Source: JAPPOI01 sp028818055 (lineage in GTDB: Bacteria; Pseudomonadota; Alphaproteobacteria; Rhodobacterales; Rhodobacteraceae). From it: a stretch of 64,000 nucleotides of DNA. The stretch covers positions 124,001 to 188,000 of the forward strand of contig OZ253954.1 of assembly GCA_965267405.1 (NCBI GenBank), read 5' to 3'. Below are positions 33,593-43,537 of this stretch, piece after piece. Under the pieces are notes generated by a model. It worked only from the letters and a program-made list of their open reading frames with translations, did no database searches and was not told where the DNA came from. Position 1 is the first letter of the stretch; each line of letters begins with the position of its first letter. The translations under genes were made by a program, and so were the position numbers.

Positions 33593-33624
33593 CCCGCCAC
33601 TCCCCCGATTTGGGGATTGGCGGG
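33593..33624. terminator. Stem-loop after the RDD gene
   Basis: The outer arms CCCGCCA (33593-33599) and TGGCGGG (33618-33624) and the inner arms CCCC (33603-33606) and GGGG (33612-33615) make an extended hairpin. The downstream sequence (TTCAAAATC) is poor in T, so termination efficiency is uncertain. Confidence 0.6.
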
Positions 33625-33675
33625 TTCAAAATCACTTGCTAACCTGCGTCCACTGATCAGCAGCTTGGCGACCAC

Positions 33676-34506
33676 TTGCGACACACGCTTCCCATTGCGC
33701 CCCAGTTTTATGTGACGGCTCCTCAGCCCTGCCCTTACCTTGACGGCAGGATGGAACGGAAGCTGTTTACAGCGCTTCAGGGTGAGTACGCCGAGAGATT
33801 GAATGACACGTTATCGAAGCAAGGCTTCCGGAGGTCGCAGAATGTTCTCTACCGCCCCTCTTGCGCAGAATGCTCGGCGTGTTTGTCTGCCCGCATCCGT
33901 GTCGATGACTTCGAAATGTCACGCAGTCAGAAACGCACCGCAAAGCGTAATGACCGACTGAGCCGCGAAGCGACGTCCCCTTGGGCCACTGAAGAACAAT
34001 ACAGCCTGTTTCGACGATATCTCGATAGCCGCCACGCCGATGGTGGCATGGCCGATATGGACATCTTCGAGTTCGCCGCGATGATCGAAGAAACACCGGT
34101 CCGCAGCCGGGTGATCGAATACGCCGCAACGGAAGATGATGGCACGCGCTCGCTTGCAGCAGTTTGCCTGACTGATGTCCTCGATGACGGACTGAGCATG
34201 GTCTACAGCTTCTTCGATCCGGACCTCGCGGCTTCCAGCTTGGGGACATACGTCATACTGGATCACGTCGACATCGCGCGTGAAGCCGGTTTGCCATATG
34301 TCTATCTGGGCTATTGGGTGCCGGGCTCTCCGAAGATGGGCTACAAGGCCAACTTCGCTGCACTTGAAGTCTATTACAAAGGCGAGTGGCAGGAACTGAA
34401 CGACCCAAGCGAGTTTTCCGCAGACGTCCACCCGCTTTCCACCGACCCAATCGCTGAACAAGTCGCGCGTATCAATTTGCCTGACACGCGCCCGACACAC
34501 AGATAA
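33676..34506 (+). CDS. bpt: Aspartate/glutamate leucyltransferase (arginyltransferase)
   Basis: A 276-residue aminoacyl-tRNA-protein transferase that adds leucine to N-terminal Asp or Glu and so marks proteins for ClpS/ClpAP. Recognisable parts are QPCPYLDGRMERKLFTAL, RPSCAECSACLSARI (the Cys pair) and YLGYWVPGSPKMGYKANFAALE. The start is a TTG at 33676, which gives the canonical N terminus RHTLPIAPQFYVTAPQPCPYL. Confidence 0.93.
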   Translation: MRHTLPIAPQFYVTAPQPCPYLDGRMERKLFTALQGEYAERLNDTLSKQGFRRSQNVLYRPSCAECSACLSARIRVDDFEMSRSQKRTAKRNDRLSREATSPWATEEQYSLFRRYLDSRHADGGMADMDIFEFAAMIEETPVRSRVIEYAATEDDGTRSLAAVCLTDVLDDGLSMVYSFFDPDLAASSLGTYVILDHVDIAREAGLPYVYLGYWVPGSPKMGYKANFAALEVYYKGEWQELNDPSEFSADVHPLSTDPIAEQVARINLPDTRPTHR

Positions 34507-34546
34507 TCCGTCCGGGATCGGAACAGCCAAAACCAAAGTTTAATGA

Positions 34547-34582
34547 AAAAGCCCCGGCGGTCTTTCGACTGCCGGGGCTTTT
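34547..34582. terminator. Bidirectional intrinsic terminator between bpt and the TRAP genes
   Basis: AAAAGCCCCGGC (34547-34558) and GCCGGGGCTTTT (34571-34582) pair perfectly around a 12-nt loop. A/T flanks on both sides serve both convergent transcription units. Confidence 0.9.
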
Positions 34583-34601
34583 CTAGCTAATCATATCCGC
34601 A

Positions 34602-36956
34602 TCACTTCGGGATGAGATCAGGAATAATGGTCACGACGCTTGGGAAATACCAAAGCAGCGCAAGGCCAACGACCTGAATGATCACGAAAGGTATAATACC
34701 CCGATAGATGTGCTGCGTCGTCACTTCGGGCGGTGCCACGCCCCTTAGGTAGAACAGCGCAAAGCCGAATGGCGGTGTCAGGAATGACGTTTGCAGGTTC
34801 ACAGCGATCATGATGGTCACCCATTTCGGGTCAAACGTACCACCGTAAATGACCGGGCCAACAATCGGGATCACGATGTAAATGATCTCAAGGAAGTCCA
34901 GAACAAAGCCTAGCAGGAACAACACCAGCATAACGATCAGGAAGACCTGGAACTCGTTATCGAAGCTCTTCAGGAATTGCTGGATGTAATGCTCACCACC
35001 AAACGAGATCACCACAAGGTTCAAAAGCTGCGATCCGATCAGAATGGTGAACACCATCGAAGTCACCTTCGCGGTCTCGCGCACGACCGGGCTTAAGACG
35101 CCCGAACGGAACAAAACCCAACAGCCATAGAACAAGCCAAACAGTGCAAACAGATACGCCGCTTTGGCGAAGATGAAGGCGATCCAGGTTTCTGCTGTCA
35201 CGTTCGACTGATTGACCCGAAGATCGAAATTCACACCAATAAGGATCATGATGATCACCGCGAACGTCGCCATGATGATGATCCGACCAGATGCGTCTTC
35301 GTCTTTGAGTTTGCGGTAAGCCGCAAGCATGATCGCACCACCGGCACCCAAAGCCGCCGCCGGCGTCGGATTGGTGATACCGCCCAGGATCGAGCCCAGC
35401 ACGGCGATGATCAACACAAGCGGCGGGAAGACAACGCGCAGTAGCTCGTTTTTCCCAAGCAGTCCGGCCGCATACCGTGCCGCCCACAACGCGATGATCA
35501 GCGGAACGAGCAACATCAGGAATGTGACACCCGGCGACGTCAGAGGCGAAATGAACAGAGCATCCACAAGGAAGCCAAGTGCAACCCCGCCCAAACCGAT
35601 CCAGAGCGGACGCGCATCAGCTGATGGCGCGATCCCCTTCGCCGTCGTCAGGATCAGTGCCAGCAGAGCCAAACCTACTGCAATACCCGTCCCGATCGGG
35701 GCGGCGTTTGCCAGCTTCTCTTGCAAGAGTGCCGCACGCTGTTCTTCGGTCAGTTCCTCAGCTTGTTGCACACCACCGGCTTCGTCGATTGCAGCTTGCT
35801 GCGCCAACGCTGCGTCCCAAGCTTCCTGACCGTGCAGGTCGATCATCGCGGCCTGACATTCTTCGCCAACATTTGTGCGAAGAGCAGCAGTCTCGCCAGC
35901 ATCGGAGAAACTTCCAACTGTCACGTTCTGGCTGCCGATAACGCCAGCCGATGACAGGAACATAAGGCCGGCAATGATCGCAACCGGCGCGCCAAGGAAC
36001 CAGGTCAGTGCCTCATTCCGGGTGATGACTTCTCCGCTGGTAGAACCCAACTGAACAGCAGGCGCCTTGGAAGGATTGAGAAGCGCGTAGCCAAAGGCGT
36101 AAGCGGCATACAGACCAGCGAGCATGATGCCCGGCAGAAGTGCCGCTTGGAACAAGGTGCCGACCGAAACAACGGCCGGTTCACCGAGATACGTCAACGC
36201 ATCCGAGCATCCGACAGACTGCGCGCGCTCTTCCTGAGCGGCGGAATACAAGTCACCCGCCAGAGTACCGAGAAGAACGATCACAATGGACGGTGGGATA
36301 ATCTGACCAAGCGTACCGGATGCCGCAATCACGCCAGTAGCCAATTCGGGCGAATAGTTGTTTCGCAGCATGGTCGGCAAAGCCAGAAGACCCATGGTCA
36401 CAACGGTCGCACCAACAATGCCTGTCGAAGCAGCGAGAAACGCACCCACAACGACGATCGACACAGCCAATCCGCCTGGAAGCGGTCCGAAGACACGTGC
36501 CATCGTCAACAGAAGGTCGTTTGCGATTTTTGAGCGTTCCAGCGTGATGCCCATCAAGACGAACATTAAAACCGCCAGAAGGGTTTCGATCGACTGACCA
36601 GCCAGAACTCGTTCGTTCATTCGGTTCACGATGAACGAAACATTGCGGTCCATCGCGGTTTCCCAACCGGATGGGAACACAGGTTCTTCTATGCGTGGCA
36701 AATCCGGGTATCGGAAGACCGATATCGCGTCCTGTTTTATGCCTTCAGCAATGAGCGCCGCATATTCAGCAGAGCCCGTATCAATTGCCTGGTGGATGAG
36801 TAACCCACCTGCATCCAGTCCGGCGATGATCCCGAAAGAGATCACCGCAGACCCACCAATTGCGAAAGCAACTGGGAAGCCAGATAAAATCCCGCCAAAC
36901 AGGCAAAGGAACACGATCAGAAGGCCGATCTCGACGCCATCTAGTCCTAGAAACAT
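34602..36956 (-). CDS. TRAP transporter large permease (DctM type, extended)
   Basis: A 784-residue multi-pass membrane protein and the ion-coupled channel subunit of the TRAP system. Typical DctM segments are present (GILSGFPVAFAIGGSA near the N terminus, LLAVLMFVLMGITLERSKIA, IAASGTLGQIIPPSIVIV, FLTPPFGFALFYLRGVAP). Ordinary DctM proteins have about 430 residues. The surplus includes a soluble loop near residues 75-110 and an insert of about 250 residues with extra helices and a Gln/Glu/Ala-rich soluble stretch (LTEEQRAALLQEKLANAAP). This long form is known from keto-acid-type TRAP systems. AAGGGG precedes the start; the small permease ends 12 nt upstream. Confidence 0.88.
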   Translation of the reverse strand: MFLGLDGVEIGLLIVFLCLFGGILSGFPVAFAIGGSAVISFGIIAGLDAGGLLIHQAIDTGSAEYAALIAEGIKQDAISVFRYPDLPRIEEPVFPSGWETAMDRNVSFIVNRMNERVLAGQSIETLLAVLMFVLMGITLERSKIANDLLLTMARVFGPLPGGLAVSIVVVGAFLAASTGIVGATVVTMGLLALPTMLRNNYSPELATGVIAASGTLGQIIPPSIVIVLLGTLAGDLYSAAQEERAQSVGCSDALTYLGEPAVVSVGTLFQAALLPGIMLAGLYAAYAFGYALLNPSKAPAVQLGSTSGEVITRNEALTWFLGAPVAIIAGLMFLSSAGVIGSQNVTVGSFSDAGETAALRTNVGEECQAAMIDLHGQEAWDAALAQQAAIDEAGGVQQAEELTEEQRAALLQEKLANAAPIGTGIAVGLALLALILTTAKGIAPSADARPLWIGLGGVALGFLVDALFISPLTSPGVTFLMLLVPLIIALWAARYAAGLLGKNELLRVVFPPLVLIIAVLGSILGGITNPTPAAALGAGGAIMLAAYRKLKDEDASGRIIIMATFAVIIMILIGVNFDLRVNQSNVTAETWIAFIFAKAAYLFALFGLFYGCWVLFRSGVLSPVVRETAKVTSMVFTILIGSQLLNLVVISFGGEHYIQQFLKSFDNEFQVFLIVMLVLFLLGFVLDFLEIIYIVIPIVGPVIYGGTFDPKWVTIMIAVNLQTSFLTPPFGFALFYLRGVAPPEVTTQHIYRGIIPFVIIQVVGLALLWYFPSVVTIIPDLIPK

Positions 36957-36968
36957 CGCAGTCGCCCC

Positions 36969-37862
36969 TTAGTGTATTTCTGCCGCGAGCTCGGCTTCTT
37001 CATCGCCAAGCTTGTCACGGTCGAGATATTTGTCTTCGCTCTCGGGACCCTCTTTCCACTCGAGGTACGAGCGGTAGAAGAAGGCAATCGAATGCAGGAA
37101 TACGAGGCCTGCGAACGCCACGAGCAAAATCTTGAACAGGAAGTAGGCGTTGAAGCCATTCGGGCTAAAGCCAATGGTTTCAACGTTCCAGCGCAGTGCC
37201 CGCGACTTCAGCAGCAGTTTGTCCAACGAGTCAGACGCCGAGGGCTTCGGTGTCACCAAATGCCGCCAGAGGAAATACCATCCATACATCCAGGTCAGAA
37301 CAGCGGCTGGCATCATGAAGAACAACGCACCGAACATGTCGATTACGCGTTTCGTCCTGAAGCGAACAGCCGAGTAAATCAGATCAACTCTGACGTGCCC
37401 GCCCTGCACGAAAGTGTAAGTCACGCAAAGCGTGACGATGATCGCATTGTAGAGTTTGAGCTCTTCCGCCCACCAACTCACATCTTTTGAAAAGGCAGAG
37501 CCAAATCCAAAAGAGAGCTGCGCAGACGCGAAGATGCGCTGCATGAAAATGATGATGATCTGTTGAATAACCATGAGCAGACCTGCCCATGCCGCAAGCC
37601 GTCCGACTGTGTTTGCCACAGTCTCAAGGACTCGCACAGAACCCCACATGATCGAGTTCCGCCAAAGCCCGATGCCTGTCAGAACCAGAAACGCTGTGAA
37701 AACAACGAAGAAAAATTCAACTGAGCCACCGAAATAGATGAACCGCATCAGCGATTCCTTCTGGCTCCAATCCAGCCACAACCCGGGATGCGTTACCGCA
37801 TAGGCAAAGTTGTAGAAGGCCATTCCAATGTTGGTGAAGAACCAGGCAATGCCGTCCAGCAT
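36969..37862 (-). CDS. TRAP transporter small permease (DctQ type)
   Basis: A 297-residue small membrane subunit that links the binding protein to the large permease. Several hydrophobic helices are followed by a DctQ core (AIIVTLCVTYTFVQGGHVRVDLIYSAV, then FGALFFMMPAAVLTWMYGWYF) and a highly charged C-terminal tail. It is longer than standard DctQ (about 160-200 residues) because of an N-terminal extension with extra helices. A GTG at 37868 is an alternative start. Confidence 0.87.
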   Translation of the reverse strand: MLDGIAWFFTNIGMAFYNFAYAVTHPGLWLDWSQKESLMRFIYFGGSVEFFFVVFTAFLVLTGIGLWRNSIMWGSVRVLETVANTVGRLAAWAGLLMVIQQIIIIFMQRIFASAQLSFGFGSAFSKDVSWWAEELKLYNAIIVTLCVTYTFVQGGHVRVDLIYSAVRFRTKRVIDMFGALFFMMPAAVLTWMYGWYFLWRHLVTPKPSASDSLDKLLLKSRALRWNVETIGFSPNGFNAYFLFKILLVAFAGLVFLHSIAFFYRSYLEWKEGPESEDKYLDRDKLGDEEAELAAEIH

Positions 37863-37913
37863 TCCCACCCCCGCTGTTGGTGCGTATGTTTTATGTCGGC
37901 TTTAAAACCGAAG

Positions 37914-37939
37914 TCAGGCCCCGGTGATCCGGGGCCTGA
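37914..37939 (-). terminator. Intercistronic hairpin between the TRAP binding protein and small permease
   Basis: TCAGGCCCCGG (37914-37924) and CCGGGGCCTGA (37929-37939) form 11 perfect base pairs with a 4-nt loop, 18 nt after the binding-protein stop. A short U run lies about 10 nt further in the direction of transcription. It probably causes partial termination or protects the upstream mRNA, giving more binding protein than permease. Confidence 0.75.
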
Positions 37940-37957
37940 ACATTTCATCGTCTTGGC

Positions 37958-39040
37958 TTAGCCGCGAACGCGGTCGCGCTGTGCGCGGTAAGCGCCGATC
38001 GACTGTGTCAGCCAACCAGACGAATTCACCATCGATGCAAAGTAGTCGTCGTTGATCTTCTTGAAGATCTCGTCGCCAAGGAACTCTGCATAAACAGCCT
38101 TAGAAGCTTCGAACATTGCGTCCCAAACGCTGTCAGGGAATTCCAGAACCTGAACACCACCGGCTTTCAGACGCTCAAGCGCCGCACCGTTGTTGTTGAG
38201 GTACTGAGACAAGTTCCAAACGTTTGCGTGGCCTGCGCCAACTTCGATCGCAGCCTGCTGAGCAGGTGTGAGGCTTTCAAAGACTTCGCGGTTTGTCGCA
38301 AGCGACAGACCAGCTGCAGGCTCGTGCATACCAGCGGTGTAGTAGAACTTGGTGATTTCCTGGAAGCCGGCTTTTTCGTCAGCCCATGGGCCGATCCACT
38401 CGGTTCCGTCAATCGCACCCGAAGCAAGTGCCTGGTAAACTTCAGCACCTGGAAGGTTCTGAACCGATGCACCCATCTCGCCCAGTACGCGGCCGCCAAG
38501 GCCAGGCATACGGAACTTGAGACCATTGAAGTCCTCTGGACCAGTGATTTCCTTGCGGAACCAGCCGCCAGCCTGCGTACCGGTGTTACCTGCCAGGAAC
38601 GACTTCAGGCCGAAGATTTCGCCAAGCTCATCATGAAGAGCCATGCCGTTGCCATGGTAGTACCAGTTGTTGAGCTCAGTCGCGGTCATGCCGAAAGGCA
38701 CGCCGGTGAAGAACGCAAAGCCAGGATGCTGGTTGATGAAGTAGTAGTCAGCGGCGTGGTACATGTCTGCCTGACCTGCGGTCACAGCATCAAAAACCTC
38801 GAACGCGCCGACGAGTTCGCCAGCAGCTTTAACTTCGACGGTCAACGAACCGTCTGTGATGGCAGTGATGTTGTCAGCAGCTTTCTGAGCCGCATCAAAC
38901 ACGCCAGCAAGGCCACGGCCCCACGACGTGACCATCGTCAACGTGCGCTTGCCTTGTGCATATGCTGGTGCTGCCAGGGTAGTCGCCGCAGCTGCGGTGC
39001 CACCAAGAGCCGTATTTCTTAGAAATGAACGACGATCCAT
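37958..39040 (-). CDS. TRAP transporter substrate-binding protein, TakP-like
   Basis: A 360-residue periplasmic binding protein. The N terminus DRRSFLRNTALGG plus an alanine-rich stretch ending in AYA is a twin-arginine (Tat) signal. The mature part matches the COG4663/TakP type: ITGPEDFNGLKFRMPGLGG contains the conserved binding-site Arg region, and ASGAIDGTEWIGPWADEKAGF is characteristic. Characterised TakP proteins bind 2-oxo acids, so keto-acid uptake is the best guess. The start at 39040 has GGGAGGAA at proper spacing; an upstream ATG lacks one. Confidence 0.88.
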   Translation of the reverse strand: MDRRSFLRNTALGGTAAAATTLAAPAYAQGKRTLTMVTSWGRGLAGVFDAAQKAADNITAITDGSLTVEVKAAGELVGAFEVFDAVTAGQADMYHAADYYFINQHPGFAFFTGVPFGMTATELNNWYYHGNGMALHDELGEIFGLKSFLAGNTGTQAGGWFRKEITGPEDFNGLKFRMPGLGGRVLGEMGASVQNLPGAEVYQALASGAIDGTEWIGPWADEKAGFQEITKFYYTAGMHEPAAGLSLATNREVFESLTPAQQAAIEVGAGHANVWNLSQYLNNNGAALERLKAGGVQVLEFPDSVWDAMFEASKAVYAEFLGDEIFKKINDDYFASMVNSSGWLTQSIGAYRAQRDRVRG

Positions 39041-39064
39041 GTGGTCAGTTCCTCCCATTTAAAA

Positions 39065-39082
39065 GCCCGTTTCTCAACGGGC
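39065..39082 (-). terminator. Leader hairpin before the TRAP binding-protein gene
   Basis: On the minus strand GCCCGTT-GAGA-AACGGGC is followed at once by TTTTAAA and then, a few bases on, the GGGAGG ribosome site of the binding protein. It looks like a weak intrinsic terminator in the leader of the TRAP operon. Confidence 0.55.
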
Positions 39083-39264
39083 GGATCGTTGCAAGTGTGC
39101 CGGAAACTAGCGTTGTAGCCGAGAAAGTAAAATACCCAGAACCGGTGAGTTGTTGGAACAAAACGCCCTATTTCTGAACTTGTTAGCGCAAACTTTAATC
39201 CAAATAATCCCGATGACTTGTCGTCGGACGCCTGACCTGCGATTCATATTGACGGGTAAGGAAA

Positions 39265-40680
39265 ATGCAAAACACGGAACAAACCACCGATTCCACGCTC
39301 ACGCGTCGTTACCGCCGGAAGTTCTTCCTTATGGCGGCGGTACCTCTTGTTCTGGCGATGGCGGCTCTGGCGTTTCTGGTCACCTATCAGTCGCGGGCGG
39401 CCGCTGAACGCGAGGTTGCCTCGCTCGAAGAACAACTTCTTGCAGCCAAGAAGGATGAGTTGCGAAACTACATTTCCCTGGCTCGAACGGCCATTGGCTC
39501 GCGATATGGTAATGCGCTTCCTGATGATGAAGTTGCAAAGACTGAGGTGATGCAAACCTTGGCGGCGATGATCTACGGTCAAGACGGTTACTTCTTTGTC
39601 TTTGACTATGACGGCACAAACCTAGTCGCCCCGCGCCAGACCCATCTGATCAATGAAAACTGGTTGGGCCTTTCTGATGTGAACGGCACGCCAATCACAT
39701 CAGAGTTCATCCGAATAGCCCGGTCGGGAGGCGGCTATCACAGCCATCTTTGGTGGAAACCGACGACGGGAGAACAGGCCGAAATGGTCACCTACGTCAT
39801 CGGTTTGCAGGATTGGCGGTGGGCACTGGGAACAGGCATTTTCATCGACGATATCCGTGCGACAGTGGCAACCGCGCGTGCCGGGGTAGAGACACGAGTT
39901 CAACGGACATTTCTTTATATTGGCGCGATCACTGCGACCGCATTGTTGTTGGTCTTTATTACAGGGCTTTGGATCAACATCCGCGAGCGTTCGCTCGCCG
40001 ACGCTGCCCTGAAAAGACTGACCCAGCGCGTGATCGACACACAAGAAGAAGAGCGCGGTCGCGTCGCGCGTGAACTGCACGACGGCATCAGCCAAATTCT
40101 TGTCAGCGTCAGATACGCACTTGATCTTGCACAGCGACGCTTGGCGAAGGGCGACAATCGCGCAGCCGAAAGCCTGTCGAAGGGTATTGCCAGTTTGACG
40201 ACGGCAATTCAGGAAGTTCGCAGGATCAGTCGCGACCTCAGACCGGGCACATTGGACGATCTTGGTCTCGGTCCCGCCCTACAGACCTTGACCGAAGAGT
40301 TCACAGAGCGCACCGGTATCGAAACCGAACTTGAGACCGTCGTATTCCGTAACAGGTTGGGCGACGAGGCCAAGACCGCCCTCTTCCGGGTCGCGCAGGA
40401 AGCGTTGACGAATATCGAACGACATGCGCAAGCGACTGAAGTCCGCATGCGCCTGTATGGACATAAAACCGGAGCCACGCTCCGCATTCAGGATGACGGC
40501 GTTGGCTTCCAACCAAACGAAGCCCGTGGCGGACTGGGGCTCCGCAACATGCAGGAACGCATTGAACAACTCGACGGAACTTTACGGTGTTTGACCTCAC
40601 CGACGGGAACGGTCATTGAAGCCGAAGTTCCGCTGAGCCAACTTCTGCGGCCCGACGCTTCGACAAAGGAAACTGCATGA
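39265..40680 (+). CDS. Cache-domain sensor histidine kinase (NarX/DegS type)
   Basis: A 471-residue membrane sensor with a first helix at about 18-38 and a single periplasmic cache-like domain (about 45-200, with YGQDGYFFVFDYDGTNLVAP). A second helix (about 213-235) precedes the HisKA_3 dimerisation domain with the phosphorylated His272 in ARELHDGISQ, and the ATPase domain ends in GGLGLRNMQERIEQLDG. Cache domains bind small organic acids. It is divergent from the TRAP operon, so it probably senses the transported solute. Its stop overlaps the regulator start by 4 nt. Confidence 0.9.
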   Translation: MQNTEQTTDSTLTRRYRRKFFLMAAVPLVLAMAALAFLVTYQSRAAAEREVASLEEQLLAAKKDELRNYISLARTAIGSRYGNALPDDEVAKTEVMQTLAAMIYGQDGYFFVFDYDGTNLVAPRQTHLINENWLGLSDVNGTPITSEFIRIARSGGGYHSHLWWKPTTGEQAEMVTYVIGLQDWRWALGTGIFIDDIRATVATARAGVETRVQRTFLYIGAITATALLLVFITGLWINIRERSLADAALKRLTQRVIDTQEEERGRVARELHDGISQILVSVRYALDLAQRRLAKGDNRAAESLSKGIASLTTAIQEVRRISRDLRPGTLDDLGLGPALQTLTEEFTERTGIETELETVVFRNRLGDEAKTALFRVAQEALTNIERHAQATEVRMRLYGHKTGATLRIQDDGVGFQPNEARGGLGLRNMQERIEQLDGTLRCLTSPTGTVIEAEVPLSQLLRPDASTKETA

Positions 40681-41318
40681 CGGCGCCCGTCCGAGTTTTG
40701 ATCGTTGACGACCACCCGATGGTTGCCGAAGGGATCGAAGCGATTTTGGAAACCTATGAGACGCTTGAAGTTGTCGGAACGCTTTCGAGCGGTCGAGAAG
40801 CGGTGGAGAAAATCGAATCTTATGATCCCGACGTGATACTCTTGGACCTGAATATGCCTGACATAACAGGACTTTCCGCGACAGAGCTCATTCTGGAAAA
40901 ACGTCCCGAAACGAACATTCTCATATTGAGCATGCACGACAGCCCTGAGTACATCTCAACAGCCATGAGCCACGGGGCAAAAGGTTACATCCTGAAGGAT
41001 GTGCCAACGGAAGAAATTAAGACCGCCATCGACCGTGTCATGGATGGCGGCGAATATCTGTGCACGGGCGCCAAGGCATCCTTGAAACCGCGCTTCTCAA
41101 GCGGCAGCGAAGCTCTTACATCCCGCGAGCAGACTGTGCTGCTTGAGCTAGCTCAAGGAAAGTCGAACCGCGAAGTGGCCGAAGACTTGAATATCTCCAT
41201 TCATACCGTGGAAACGCACCGAAAGAACATCAAACGCAAACTTGGTATTTCTTCAACTGCAGGACTTACGCGATACGCTATGGAGCACGGCGTTTTGCAA
41301 GGTACCGGCAAACTCTAA
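40677..41318 (+). CDS. NarL/LuxR family response regulator
   Basis: A 213-residue response regulator. The receiver domain holds VDDHP (acidic pocket), Asp57 in VILLDLNMPD as the phosphorylation site, and Lys near 104 (KGYILKDV). The LuxR-type helix-turn-helix (LTSREQTVLLELAQGKSN, then ISIHTVETHRKNIKRKL) is at about 140-205. It is the partner of the kinase just upstream. Target inferred: the divergent TRAP transporter operon. Confidence 0.92.
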   Translation: MTAPVRVLIVDDHPMVAEGIEAILETYETLEVVGTLSSGREAVEKIESYDPDVILLDLNMPDITGLSATELILEKRPETNILILSMHDSPEYISTAMSHGAKGYILKDVPTEEIKTAIDRVMDGGEYLCTGAKASLKPRFSSGSEALTSREQTVLLELAQGKSNREVAEDLNISIHTVETHRKNIKRKLGISSTAGLTRYAMEHGVLQGTGKL

Positions 41319-41508
41319 CGCCTTGGCAAAAAACCCAATCCAAACCACCCATTTTAGAAAGAAGCCCGACAGCGGCGCTTGCGCCGGTTTTGTCTGTGCT
41401 TGGCCGCCAACTCCACGATTTTTGTCGATAATTGCCGAAACCGACTGATCGCCGCAACAATTGCAAAGAAAATCGGCCCTCAGTGACAGAAATTTTGCCA
41501 TTTCGCTG

Positions 41509-41537
41509 TTGACGACCTGTTTTACCGCGCCTAGTCT
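41509..41537 (+). promoter_or_regulatory. ilvI: Probable sigma70-type promoter of the ilvIH leader
   Basis: TTGACG (41509-41514) and TAGTCT (41532-41537) are spaced by 17 bp. Transcription would begin near 41544, about 20 nt before the leader-peptide start. Confidence 0.55.
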
Positions 41538-41564
41538 CCCCGGACTTACGAATTGAGGTCCCGA

Positions 41565-41612
41565 ATGGAACAAATTCTAGTGGTCGTGGGAAAATGGCGC
41601 ATGGGCCGGTAA
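41565..41612 (+). CDS. ilv leader peptide (attenuator peptide)
   Basis: A 15-codon frame, MEQILVVVGKWRMGR then TAA, has a GAGG site 6 nt before its ATG. It holds Ile-Leu-Val-Val-Val in a row, the three amino acids whose synthesis the downstream ilvIH genes start. Stalling of the ribosome at these codons when branched-chain aminoacyl-tRNA is scarce would leave 41596-41605 free to pair downstream and disrupt the terminator. Peptide-mediated attenuation is well known for ilv operons in proteobacteria; the assignment here rests on the codons, the pairing and the terminator together. Confidence 0.85.
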   Translation: MEQILVVVGKWRMGR

Positions 41613-41665
41613 CGGACACCATAACGGTACCCCATGCGCCCTCGGAGACCCGGGGGCTTTTTTTT
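41596..41665 (+). terminator. ilv attenuator: antiterminator pairing and intrinsic terminator
   Basis: GGCGCATGGG (41596-41605, inside the leader peptide) pairs perfectly with CCCATGCGCC (41631-41640). The terminator stem is GCCCTCGG (41638-41645) with CCGGGGGC (41650-41657), one G-U pair, loop AGAC, followed by eight T (41658-41665). The two structures share 41638-41640 and so compete. The terminator lies 25 nt before the ilvI start codon. Confidence 0.85.
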
Positions 41666-41689
41666 GCGCGGAAGGAAGGACAAGGCGCG

Positions 41690-43453
<1,764 letters not shown>

Positions 43454-43537
43454 TACGGAAGCACCGCGGAGAACCGAAAATACTGGCCGCGAAACGTTGC
43501 GGCTTTGCTAACGACTTAAGACAATGAAAGCTGACAC

